The notes under the pieces were generated by a model. The model saw nothing but the letters and a program-made list of their open reading frames with translations, was not told where the DNA came from and searched no databases. From DATGMS01 sp040905145 (GTDB taxonomy: Bacteria; Bacteroidota; Bacteroidia; Cytophagales; Cyclobacteriaceae): a stretch of 64,000 bases of DNA. Positions within the stretch are counted from its first letter, which is position 1, and each line of letters starts with the position of its first letter. The stretch lies in the NCBI GenBank assembly GCA_040905145.1, contig JBBDSC010000164.1:42057-106056 (forward strand), given 5' to 3'. This document shows, piece after piece, positions 56,818-64,000 of this stretch. The translations under genes were made by a program, and so were the position numbers.

Positions 56818-57270
56818 ATGGCAAGAATAATTTTTAACCACGAAAATGCAGATATTGATTTAAGGAAAGAGAATACGGTTTTTATCGGTTTTATTAGTGA
56901 AAGGGAGGTATTAAAGAAGCGCTCAAAAAAATACCTTGATCTCATCGCTGGCCTTGACCACAAAACATTAACAGAAACAAAAGGTATGGAGGGGCTGATG
57001 AAGTCCTTGCAGGAAGAGATTGGCACTGCCGAACTTTCCGCTTTGCCTTTGGGAATAGTCAGTAAATGTTTTCTCGGACATCCATATGAAGTGCATACAC
57101 TTGATCTAAGCGGCAGTCAAATTATCAGACATTATAAAAATTCAGAAACCATGGAAGGCCACTTTGAGAAAGCTAGGAATGTAGCCATGCACCATGCTTA
57201 TGCTATGGTTGAAATTTATTCCGACAAAATGGTTTTAATTCGTGAAGACGGTACGGCATCCATATTGTAA
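56818..57270 (+). CDS. Hypothetical protein, first gene of the AAA+ operon
   Basis: 150 residues, unrecognised. ARIIFNHENADIDLRKENTV opens with strand-like text, the middle (EVLKKRSKKYLDLIAGLDHK, GMEGLMKSLQEEIG) is helical, and the end YAMVEIYSDKMVLIREDGTA returns to strands. A His-rich AMHHAYAM and HFEKARNVA precede it. No signal or membrane helix, so it should be cytosolic. Its stop is 18 bases from the next start, tying it to the operon. Confidence 0.7.
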   Translation: MARIIFNHENADIDLRKENTVFIGFISEREVLKKRSKKYLDLIAGLDHKTLTETKGMEGLMKSLQEEIGTAELSALPLGIVSKCFLGHPYEVHTLDLSGSQIIRHYKNSETMEGHFEKARNVAMHHAYAMVEIYSDKMVLIREDGTASIL

Positions 57271-57288
57271 AAAAACCTGAAATATAAA

Positions 57289-58992
57289 ATGGCCAATCAA
57301 AAAGTAATTTCCTTCGCTGACCTTTCCATTATAAATGATGCTTTAAGTTCTATTACCTCTGATTTGTCGGGTGTGAATTTGGAAATGGGAACATTAAACC
57401 AAAAACAAAATCAGTTAGAAAACGAATTGGTGAAATTTGCTAATGTCTTTGCGGATTTTGTCGAAGTGGATTTTAAGCATAAAACTTTACAGCTGGCCGA
57501 AACCCGCCAAAGTAGTTTAAAACAAGACTTGCAGATTAATTACGGATACTATTCCGAAATCAGAAGAATGGCAACTGGGATTCTTCAAAGTGTGGACACA
57601 GGTGTGGTAGGGGCCGACACCCTTAAATTTACCACGGAAGAGGTAATGATCAAAGCCCCAGGATATTGGTTAGCCCCTGCTTTGGTTGCCTTAGCTGCTT
57701 GGGTTAGAAATGACAAAGACAACAATGAAAAGGCACTTAATGAAGCCTTAAAGAGGAATGATTACAAGACAACTCTATTTTTTATGCTGGTAATGCGCAG
57801 GCTTTCAAGAAATGAGGCGAGTCTAAAATGGCTTGAACGTTATTTTATGCACCAAAACCCCCACCATCTGGATCGAGAGTTTATCGTTGTTTTGGAAGCG
57901 GTTACCACTGGTGTTTTTCCACCAGCAGCAAGACAACTTTTGATGCGGAATATAAAGAACTGGTTAGACCAGTTAACCCAAGGTGATTCCTTTATCAACG
58001 AGCAAAAAATGCAATGGATAAGTTTTTTTGAAGCCATGGCTCCATTGCCTGATGGTAAATACCCTTTACTTAAACAATATGCAGAAAACTGGAACAGCCT
58101 TGAAGATTCATTAAATAAAGCCAAAACACACGAAATTTTAAAGGCACATTTTAGGCACATAATTTCATCTACTGCTGATTCTTCAAAAGGTATAAAGGTA
58201 CAGTTAGATGAAATTCTTACGCTGTTGGTGACCCACTTTGACGATGAGGAATTGCCCTTACGGGAACAAGTCAGGTTTAATCAACTAATCATAGAAATGG
58301 ATGGAGATAAACCAGCAGCCCAGGCGAAAATGGATGCGGAGAAGCGAATTTTTCACGAAAACGTTGATTTCTTGCAATTGCTTACCAATGCTTCTTTTGA
58401 TGCAGAACTATCCGGGGCAACCAATATAACTAAAGCATTGGCAGTATCCATTAGTCAACCCTGGATTGTTGAAGCTCACGATACTTTTACTGCTCAGAGC
58501 CGTAACAAGGTGCCAAACATTGTTGAATTAAATATTGATGGTTTTACTACAAAAACCAAGGATGGAAGCGAAGAAAATGAACTGGTAAAAAAGCAGGAAG
58601 CCTTCTATCAGGGGATCTTAAAAAAGGAATATAGAAAACTTTCCTTTCCATATGCCGGGGTTATTATTGGTGCTTTAGTTTGTTTGCTTGGCTATTGGGG
58701 ATTTGGACTTCACCTCTTTGTTGGCCTTGTTGGAATTGGTATTGGTGGGGTGGTGATTTGGAATGCCCTGAACAATTATTTTAAAGTAAAAAATGCCATC
58801 AAAGAAACCATTAGAGAGAGAGAAATAAAAGCGAAGGAAGTATTAAGAGGGTGTTTGGCCGAAACTGTTGATTATTGGAAAGAACATAAAACTGAAGATG
58901 CCAATGCTGAGGTAGTCAGGCAACTACTTTCTTCTATAAAACCTGAAGATTTTTCAAGTTTATCAAAGGAGACTGCAAGAAATATTGTTTAG
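57289..58992 (+). CDS. Large coiled-coil protein with C-terminal membrane hairpin
   Basis: 567 residues, unrecognised. The N-terminus has a likely coiled coil (LEMGTLNQKQNQLENELVKF). The long middle is mainly helical and contains an ALVALAAWVRNDKDNNEKAL, LKRNDYKTTLFFMLVMRRLS helical-repeat look. Near residues 450-495 two adjacent hydrophobic helices (VIIGALVCLLGYWGFGLHLF, VGLVGIGIGGVVIWNAL) form a membrane hairpin, leaving both ends on the same side, followed by a charged tail. It could anchor the ATPase to the membrane; this is inference. The next gene begins 19 bases downstream. Confidence 0.75.
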   Translation: MANQKVISFADLSIINDALSSITSDLSGVNLEMGTLNQKQNQLENELVKFANVFADFVEVDFKHKTLQLAETRQSSLKQDLQINYGYYSEIRRMATGILQSVDTGVVGADTLKFTTEEVMIKAPGYWLAPALVALAAWVRNDKDNNEKALNEALKRNDYKTTLFFMLVMRRLSRNEASLKWLERYFMHQNPHHLDREFIVVLEAVTTGVFPPAARQLLMRNIKNWLDQLTQGDSFINEQKMQWISFFEAMAPLPDGKYPLLKQYAENWNSLEDSLNKAKTHEILKAHFRHIISSTADSSKGIKVQLDEILTLLVTHFDDEELPLREQVRFNQLIIEMDGDKPAAQAKMDAEKRIFHENVDFLQLLTNASFDAELSGATNITKALAVSISQPWIVEAHDTFTAQSRNKVPNIVELNIDGFTTKTKDGSEENELVKKQEAFYQGILKKEYRKLSFPYAGVIIGALVCLLGYWGFGLHLFVGLVGIGIGGVVIWNALNNYFKVKNAIKETIREREIKAKEVLRGCLAETVDYWKEHKTEDANAEVVRQLLSSIKPEDFSSLSKETARNIV

Positions 58993-59011
58993 CAATTATT
59001 AATAGTTTACC

Positions 59012-59203
59012 ATGACAAAAATAATATTAGGAGACCATTCAGAACAATCCAAAGATGACCCTAACGGGAAGAAAAAAAACCATGTAATTAAGCCCAATCT
59101 TTTTCAGGGAAGAACAGAAGCAGAAATTAATGAGGCAAAATTTCCAGATTGGGACATCGTTCCCCCAAACCAATTTATCAACCCCAGAATTAAATCTCAA
59201 TAA
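59012..59203 (+). CDS. Small, probably disordered protein of the AAA+ operon
   Basis: 63 residues, rich in Asp, Lys, Asn and Pro, with little hydrophobic core: GDHSEQSKDDPNGKKKNHVI then KPNLFQGRTEAEINEAKFPD and WDIVPPNQFINPRIKSQ. The WDIVPPNQFINPR end looks like a linear binding motif. It overlaps the next gene at TAATG, so it is translated with it. Likely an adaptor or ATPase substrate; not recognised. Confidence 0.65.
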   Translation: MTKIILGDHSEQSKDDPNGKKKNHVIKPNLFQGRTEAEINEAKFPDWDIVPPNQFINPRIKSQ

Positions 59204-59736
59204 TGGGAGGACCAACAACTTATGCTGAATGGTGTGCCCTTCTGGATAATTTTGGAAAGGGGGGGGACACGGTAATGGAGGAATTGAAAAAAGGAAGTTT
59301 TAAAGTTGACGCCGGAACTGCTTCCCGTTTTTATTCCAGGGTTGAGGAGGTGTATAAGAAGCGGAAACAATTTTGGCTCGATAATTTCCAACGGTCATTC
59401 CAATTTCATCTATTGAAAAATGAAGATGAATTTGATATTGCATTGAGAAACGGAAAACAAAACCTTTACCCACTTCTGACTTTTGTTAGTTTACCAGCTT
59501 TCCCAGAGGATTTACGGAAAACATTAAAAAAAGATCTTGAAGATTTTGTACTGGAAATAAAGGGATCACTAAAGACTAATATCTCCAAAGTTTCCAATGG
59601 TAGGGAGAAAATGCTGATTTTGTTAAATAGTTTCGGATTGTTCGAACTTCCACAAGAATCCCCTCCCAGAAATAGTAGGTGGAAAATAAAAACAAATAAA
59701 AAATCCCCACCAACAGGAAGAAAAATAATATTCTAA
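59203..59736 (+). CDS. Hypothetical protein of the AAA+ operon
   Basis: 177 residues, unrecognised. GPTTYAEWCALLDNFGKGGD, then a helical bundle (VEEVYKKRKQFWLDNFQRSF, LLTFVSLPAFPEDLRKTLKK), ending in a very basic Pro/Lys/Arg tail (PPRNSRWKIKTNKKSPPTGR). The tail could hold nucleic acid or acidic lipids. No membrane helix. The start shares an A with the previous stop, and the ATPase starts one base after its stop. Confidence 0.72.
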   Translation: MGGPTTYAEWCALLDNFGKGGDTVMEELKKGSFKVDAGTASRFYSRVEEVYKKRKQFWLDNFQRSFQFHLLKNEDEFDIALRNGKQNLYPLLTFVSLPAFPEDLRKTLKKDLEDFVLEIKGSLKTNISKVSNGREKMLILLNSFGLFELPQESPPRNSRWKIKTNKKSPPTGRKIIF

Positions 59737-59737
59737 A

Positions 59738-61291
59738 ATGGCAAATAAAACAGAATTCAAATCATCCCTTTTACGAATGTTCAGGGCAAGGATCCCCTTT
59801 ATATCTATCCGAAGCATTGAAAGAAGGAGGGTTTTTGAAGTAGTCCACCAATTAGCGGAAGAAATTAATATTCCTGTTTATGTTCATAGTTTATCACACG
59901 GAACAATGGACATCAAAACCAAAAAAAGCGTTAATGATGACCGTTCCGTTGCAGGAGGTTTGGATTATGCCGTTCAAAATATTTCACAACGACAAAACCT
60001 GACTTTTGTATTTACAGAAGTTAGCGATGTGGAGGAGGATAATTTAGTTTCAAGACATATATATGATTGCGTTATTCAGGCCATTGAACGGGGAGGCAGT
60101 ATTTGCCTTATCACCACCAAAAGCATTTGGCCACAATTGCAGCGATTGGGTATGACCATAACCCTTGACACCCCAAACGAAGAAGAAATGCTGGAGGTGG
60201 TTCAGGATTGTGTAATGCCCTACAAAGGGTCAATTCCATTGGAATGGGATGATAATGATTTTAAAATGGCCGCCACCATCTTGGCAAATATGACCAAAAT
60301 AGAAGCAGAAAATGTCTTGGCTACCCAAATGGCAAAAGGTTCTTTAATCAAAGAGGACATAAAAGAATTAAGCAATGCCAAAGATAAATTGTTCAGTGAT
60401 ATTTCCGGTTTGGAGAAAGTTAAGCTTGATCCATCTACCCTTTCGGTTGCCGGACTTTCCGGACTACAACATTGGCTGGACAACCAAAAACAACTTTTAA
60501 CCGCCGACCTTAAAGCAAGAAAAATGAGACCGCCAAGAGGGGTGTTATTGGTTGGGGTTCCGGGGTGCGGTAAATCTTTGTCCGCCAAATTTATTGCAGC
60601 GAATTGGAATTTGCCCTTGTACCGTTTAGACCTTGCAGCCATACAAGGACAATACCTCGGGCAATCGGAAACTAGGCTAAAAGAAGCATTGGCTTCAGCG
60701 GACAATGCTGCTCCTTGTGTGTTATGGATAGATGAAATTGAAAAAGGTTTATCCGGTGCCTCAGGTTCAAATGATGGCGGAACCTCTACAAGAATGGTCG
60801 GGCAATTCCTTTTTTGGCTTCAAGAAAGTATGGCCAAAGTTTTTGTGGTTTCAACCGCAAACGATGTCAGCAAACTGCCGCCCGAATTACTCCGTAGGGG
60901 ACGTTTTGATGAGTTGTTTTTTGTTGACTTGCCTGGGGAAGAAGAACGCATGGATATAATTAGCCTCTATATTAAAAGGAATGCATTGATTCCCCCATCA
61001 GCTGATAAACTTGAAAAATTGGTTTCCATTTCTGACGGATTTGCGGGTTCGGATCTTGAAGGAGCTGTAAGAGATGTAGCCATACAGGCAGTAATACATG
61101 GGGACAGTTTCGTAAATGATGAGTTGTTTGAAAAATGTTTTACCAATATTGTTCCATTAAGTAAAACCGCACCGGAGAAAATAGAAGCAATTAGAATTTG
61201 GGGTAGGGAAAGGGCTGTGCCGGCATCGGGTGTTTCTTGGGAAACCTCATCTCATGACCAGGTAATCGGTAGACGTTCAATAATCATTTAG
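59738..61291 (+). CDS. Ycf46-like AAA+ ATPase
   Basis: 517 residues. The first 250 or so form the N-terminal domain of Ycf46-type proteins (FRARIPFISIRSIERRRVFE, TFVFTEVSDVEEDNLVSRHI, MLEVVQDCVMPYKG). The AAA module has Walker A GVPGCGKS near 272-279, pore-loop region LAAIQGQYLGQSETRLKEAL, Walker B VLWIDEIEK near 328, sensor VVSTAND, and arginine finger in LLRRGRFDELF; the lid follows (GFAGSDLEGAVRD). Expected to form a hexamer that remodels protein. Known Ycf46 proteins of cyanobacteria and plastids are poorly understood. Tightly packed with the four genes before it. Confidence 0.9.
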   Translation: MANKTEFKSSLLRMFRARIPFISIRSIERRRVFEVVHQLAEEINIPVYVHSLSHGTMDIKTKKSVNDDRSVAGGLDYAVQNISQRQNLTFVFTEVSDVEEDNLVSRHIYDCVIQAIERGGSICLITTKSIWPQLQRLGMTITLDTPNEEEMLEVVQDCVMPYKGSIPLEWDDNDFKMAATILANMTKIEAENVLATQMAKGSLIKEDIKELSNAKDKLFSDISGLEKVKLDPSTLSVAGLSGLQHWLDNQKQLLTADLKARKMRPPRGVLLVGVPGCGKSLSAKFIAANWNLPLYRLDLAAIQGQYLGQSETRLKEALASADNAAPCVLWIDEIEKGLSGASGSNDGGTSTRMVGQFLFWLQESMAKVFVVSTANDVSKLPPELLRRGRFDELFFVDLPGEEERMDIISLYIKRNALIPPSADKLEKLVSISDGFAGSDLEGAVRDVAIQAVIHGDSFVNDELFEKCFTNIVPLSKTAPEKIEAIRIWGRERAVPASGVSWETSSHDQVIGRRSIII

Positions 61292-61364
61292 TTAGGAGCC
61301 TTTTATTGGTTGGTGATATTTTTTTAAGAATTTGTATTTTCAGGTGCATTAAGAAATAAATATC

Positions 61365-61862
61365 ATGATTGGATATTTTTATGCTTCACTGGGTTATTTA
61401 ATATTATTTATCCTCTTATTCTTGAATTTTTATGCTGTCTTTGCTTCCATCAGAGGAAACAGGATTATATTGGGGCTACTTATTGTTTTTACCGTTCTTT
61501 TTACCACCATTTTTAGTATAATTACCAATTCCAGCTGTTTTTGCCTAATGGGAAATGATGTTTTCAGGAATATTACCCAATGGTTTATGGAAGATGTGTT
61601 AAGTTGGGTGGGTTCCTTTATGGGGATCTGGATTTTTTTTATTGCGTTCAATGCTTATGTGCGGGGTGAACGATCTATAGCCCCGAGAATTCTTGTTGAA
61701 ATAACCCTTAATTTAGTAGTGGCTTTCCTATGGGGAATAATGGTTTCTTCCATTATCACCTTCGTAGTGTGTCCGTTAATTTGTGAACAATACCTGGAAT
61801 GGGATGTTGCAAACCAAAAAATTTGGGCAGCTGTCAGGAGGTGGTTTGGGATCAGTCCATAA
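61365..61862 (+). CDS. Four-helix membrane protein, last gene of the AAA+ operon
   Basis: 165 residues with about four membrane helices: YFYASLGYLILFILLFLNFY, IILGLLIVFTVLFTTIFSII, WVGSFMGIWIFFIAFNAYV and LNLVVAFLWGIMVSSIITFV. Two Cys pairs (SSCFCL and CPLIC) flank the helices. Not recognised. The 73-base gap is larger than others in the operon, so it may have a separate start of transcription, but it is co-directed and followed by a convergent gene. Confidence 0.7.
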   Translation: MIGYFYASLGYLILFILLFLNFYAVFASIRGNRIILGLLIVFTVLFTTIFSIITNSSCFCLMGNDVFRNITQWFMEDVLSWVGSFMGIWIFFIAFNAYVRGERSIAPRILVEITLNLVVAFLWGIMVSSIITFVVCPLICEQYLEWDVANQKIWAAVRRWFGISP

Positions 61863-61896
61863 TTTTAGCTTTGGGAGTTTTTGCCTTTTTTACATC

Positions 61897-62997
61897 CTAA
61901 TCTTTGGATAATTCAATATAAAAAGTGGTGCCTTCATTCTCCTTGCTGGTAAACCAAATTTTTCCCTCATGCCAATCAACTATGGTTTTTATGATAGACA
62001 TTCCCAGGCCTGTGGAAGGCTCACCCTTTAAGCCCGGCCTCCTTGCCTGGGTAAACTTTTCAAATAACCTATCATGAAACACTCCAGGAATGCCAATACC
62101 ATCATCGGCCACTTTGAACAGAACATGGTCTTTTTTTTCTTCAATATGGACGGAAATGACTCCACCATCATGAGTAAATTTTATGGAATTGGATATCAGG
62201 TTATTGATAACCTGAATGAATTTGTAGTCATCCACTTCCATAAAAATTTCTTTTATGGGAAAAGGAAAATTTAAAAATCTTTTCAATATCCTTTTCAGAA
62301 TTATTGTACTGTTCTATACTTTCCTCTATCTTCTTTACAATATTTACTCTCCTTTTTTTAAAGACAGAATTGGCAGAAGAAAGGAATTCCTGTTTTACAA
62401 AATCCCTGATTAAATGAATGCTACGCTCGCTGGTTTTGATAATCATGGCTACCAACTTTTCAAGCTCCTTATCTTTATACTCTTTTAGCTCATCAGCCAG
62501 TAAGGATGACATTCCTTTAATATTGTTCAGAGGGCCAGCCAAATCATGGGAAAGGATTTCAAGGATGGAATTTTTCTAGGCGGCAAATTTTTCAAGAACA
62601 GCATAATGTTCCTTTACTTCTGTTATATCTTCCAGTAAACCTGAGATAACTTGCCGGCCAGGAGCTTCTTCAATTAATACCGGGGTAGATAAATTTACCC
62701 ATTTTATCTTTCCATCCTCAAGTTGAATCCGAAATTCAATATTTTCTTTTTTATTTCCCTTCAAAAACTCTTTAAAGCTATTGATGAGGAAATCCCTATC
62801 TTCCGGATGTACAGCATTCAAAAGAGAGGCAGGATTTGATTTTACCCTATCCACAGGCATATTCCAGATCTTTTCCAATGCCGGGTTAAGGTAAGAAAGT
62901 TGGTTGGAATCCACCTGGTAGGCAAAAATGACTTTAGAAGTTGTTCTGATAATTCCTGGAAAAAATGAAAAGAATCAGAAGAGTTTTTGTCGGCCAT
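61897..62997 (-). pseudogene. PAS-domain sensor histidine kinase gene with three lesions
   Basis: From the ATG at 62997, ADKNSSDSFHFFQELSEQLL leads to a frameshift near 62940; the PAS domain follows (VDSNQLSYLNPALEKIWNMP, LLNAVHPEDRDFLI). An in-frame TAG at 62576-62578 interrupts KFAA/KNSILEILSHDLAGPLN, which holds the phospho-accepting His. A second frameshift near 62270 separates this from the ATPase domain (FIQVINNLISNSIKFTHDGG, DDGIGIPGVFHDRLFEKFTQ, STGLGMSIIKTIVDWHEGKI). All domains can be read, so decay is recent; it converges on the AAA+ operon. Confidence 0.85.
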
Positions 62998-63059
62998 AGG
63001 TTCCTTTATTATAATTTATCACAATTTAACAAGAAGATATAAAATAGTAACTATTTATA

Positions 63060-63420
63060 AGGATTATGAAAAGAAGGAACACTGAGCCTGCATCCATTCA
63101 CCATGGGGAAAGAAAATAGGTGAGACTTGCAATTTCTCTTTTAGATCAATTTTTTCAAAGAATGTACCATGGCGATTCTGTTGAAGGGTTGATATTGAAA
63201 ATTGGATAATTTTTTTTATCTGGAATAACTGAGACCGCCCAAAAAAAGCGTGGAGACATTGCAACATAGCTGAAAGTTCATCTTCTATAACCAACAGGCT
63301 AATCAGAGATTTTCAACAGATAGGAATTCTAAAGGAGTTAACCGGATATAAGCGGAACAGGATTTTTGCCTTTGAGGAATATATAAGGTTTCAGGGTCAT
63401 TACAAATACCCTTATTCCTG
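63060..63420 (+). pseudogene. Decayed Fic-family (AMPylator) gene, 3' part
   Basis: Plus-strand pieces in several frames: HPF then GKENR (from the HPFxxGNGRxGR motif) and RLAISLL near 63090-63140, RVDIENWIIFF near 63190, FLSGITETAQKKRGDIAT near 63216, and ITNRLIRDFQQIGILKELTG YKRNRIFAFEEYIRF to a stop at 63420. These are in the right order for Fic proteins with a winged-helix end. The 5' half is absent and frameshifts abound. It overlaps the end of the lipoprotein gene by nine bases. Confidence 0.65.
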
Positions 63421-63744
63421 ACAGGTCCAGACATTCTCTACGAGAATACTATCTTCAAGAAATTCATCGTAAGTATATCCTTCCTCCATGTTAAGTTCCA
63501 CCCCATTTTCATCATAATAAGCAGGAACCCAGTTACAGGCCGGACCTTTAAGTGCCTTTACGTACACGGTTTTGTTCTCCCATACATATTCGTTGATATA
63601 AGGTAAACAGGCGCAGTTCTCCACGTCCACGTTTCCGATGAGTTTCTGTAGGACAACGGATTTTTCGGGCTCATCTTCTGTACAGGAAAAAGCCAGCCAA
63701 GTAAGCATAAAAATGGTGAAATAGATTTTGACGGAAGTCTTCAT
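63412..63744 (-). CDS. Small lipoprotein of unknown function
   Basis: 110 residues with a lipoprotein signal (lipobox Cys21 in WLAFSCTED). The mature part is acidic and Tyr/Cys-containing: VDVENCACLPYINEYVWENK, GPACNWVPAYYDENGVEL and VENVWTCQE, with four Cys that could form two disulfides. I do not recognise the family. It should sit on the periplasmic or surface face of a membrane. No co-directed partner is adjacent. Confidence 0.7.
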   Translation of the reverse strand: MKTSVKIYFTIFMLTWLAFSCTEDEPEKSVVLQKLIGNVDVENCACLPYINEYVWENKTVYVKALKGPACNWVPAYYDENGVELNMEEGYTYDEFLEDSILVENVWTCQE

Positions 63745-63940
63745 AATTTGATAAGTTTATAAGTCTATACCTTGTTTAGTTAGAAAGTGTGACAGCTGCT
63801 TTGTTTTTATATTGAAAAAAATAAAGTCAACCATTTTAAGATCCCGAACGTACTTTGAAATCTTGTGTTTTCAAAAGATGCTATTTGATTAAGTTAGTTT
63901 CCTCGGCATGAATACTTTTACTTATAAAAACCTAAAACGC

Positions 63941-63973
63941 AAAAACCCCTCCAGAATCACTTCTGAAGGGGTT
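63941..63973 (-). terminator. Rho-independent terminator after the tRNA gene
   Basis: On the minus strand AACCCCTTCAGAA pairs with TTCTGGAGGGGTT around GTGA, followed by a T-run. It starts six bases after the tRNA 3' end. Confidence 0.85.
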
Positions 63974-63978
63974 CTTTG

Positions 63979-64000
63979 TACCTTGGGCCGGAGTCGAACC
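63979..64000 (-). tRNA. 3' end of a tRNA gene, cut by the window edge
   Basis: The minus strand starts GGTTCGACTCC, the T-loop TTCGACT with its stem, then CCAAGGT as the 3' acceptor strand and A as discriminator. CCA is not encoded. The anticodon lies outside the window, so the amino acid cannot be given. Confidence 0.8.

Noticed and set aside
63064..63294. A 76-codon minus-strand frame starting VIEDEL, like a response regulator
   Set aside because: The plus strand carries recognisable Fic pieces in order, so the minus frame is a shadow.

Overview
The window looks like chromosomal draft sequence from a member of the Bacteroidota, most like the Cytophagia (Cyclobacteriaceae-type). The signs are a type IX secretion PorV-like/PorU2-like pair, a SusC/SusD pair, TAnnTTTG-type -7 promoter elements, few Shine-Dalgarno sites, CHRD lipoproteins and the Bacteroidota-style ligase-associated repair cluster. 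No gene here fixes genus or species. A run of 100 Ns (23813-23912) marks a scaffold join.

Layout. 0-24 kb is mostly housekeeping and envelope genes: B12-dependent ribonucleotide reductase, an RluF-type pseudouridine synthase, an ABC exporter, a PadR/PspC pair, PorV-like and PorU2-like genes, a polytopic membrane protein, a Tat-type sugar isomerase-like protein, and the four-gene LAD repair operon (exonuclease, ATP-dependent ligase, DEXH helicase, PdeM). 24-31 kb holds a DsbA-like/manganese catalase pair, a flavin-binding stress protein, a CHRD lipoprotein, a GH32 fructan hydrolase, a nitrilase-family enzyme and several gene stubs.

31-43 kb and spots up to 54.5 kb are an accessory zone of small-domain genes (VOC, DinB, SRPBCC, DUF1801, LuxR, PIN toxin-antitoxin). 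It is unusually rich in broken genes. Several keep both ends but lack the middle: a CHRD paralogue, a PAS histidine kinase, two SRPBCC genes, and an ECF-sigma/FecR pair fused into one scar in front of an STN-type SusC. Short palindromes are scattered among them.

43-53 kb carries the SusC/SusD pair, then an iron-uptake operon (TonB-dependent siderophore receptor, PepSY protein, small membrane protein) preceded by two iron-box-like palindromes 60 bp apart. 53-56 kb has a polysaccharide-lyase-like protein, a VOC protein and an MFS transporter.

56.8-61.9 kb is the part I find most novel: a compact same-strand run of six genes. It encodes an unknown 150-aa protein, a 567-aa protein with a C-terminal membrane hairpin, a 63-aa probably disordered peptide, a 177-aa protein, a Ycf46-like AAA+ ATPase and a polytopic membrane protein. 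Only the ATPase is recognisable. The window closes with a broken histidine kinase, a decayed Fic gene, a small lipoprotein and the 3' end of a tRNA gene.
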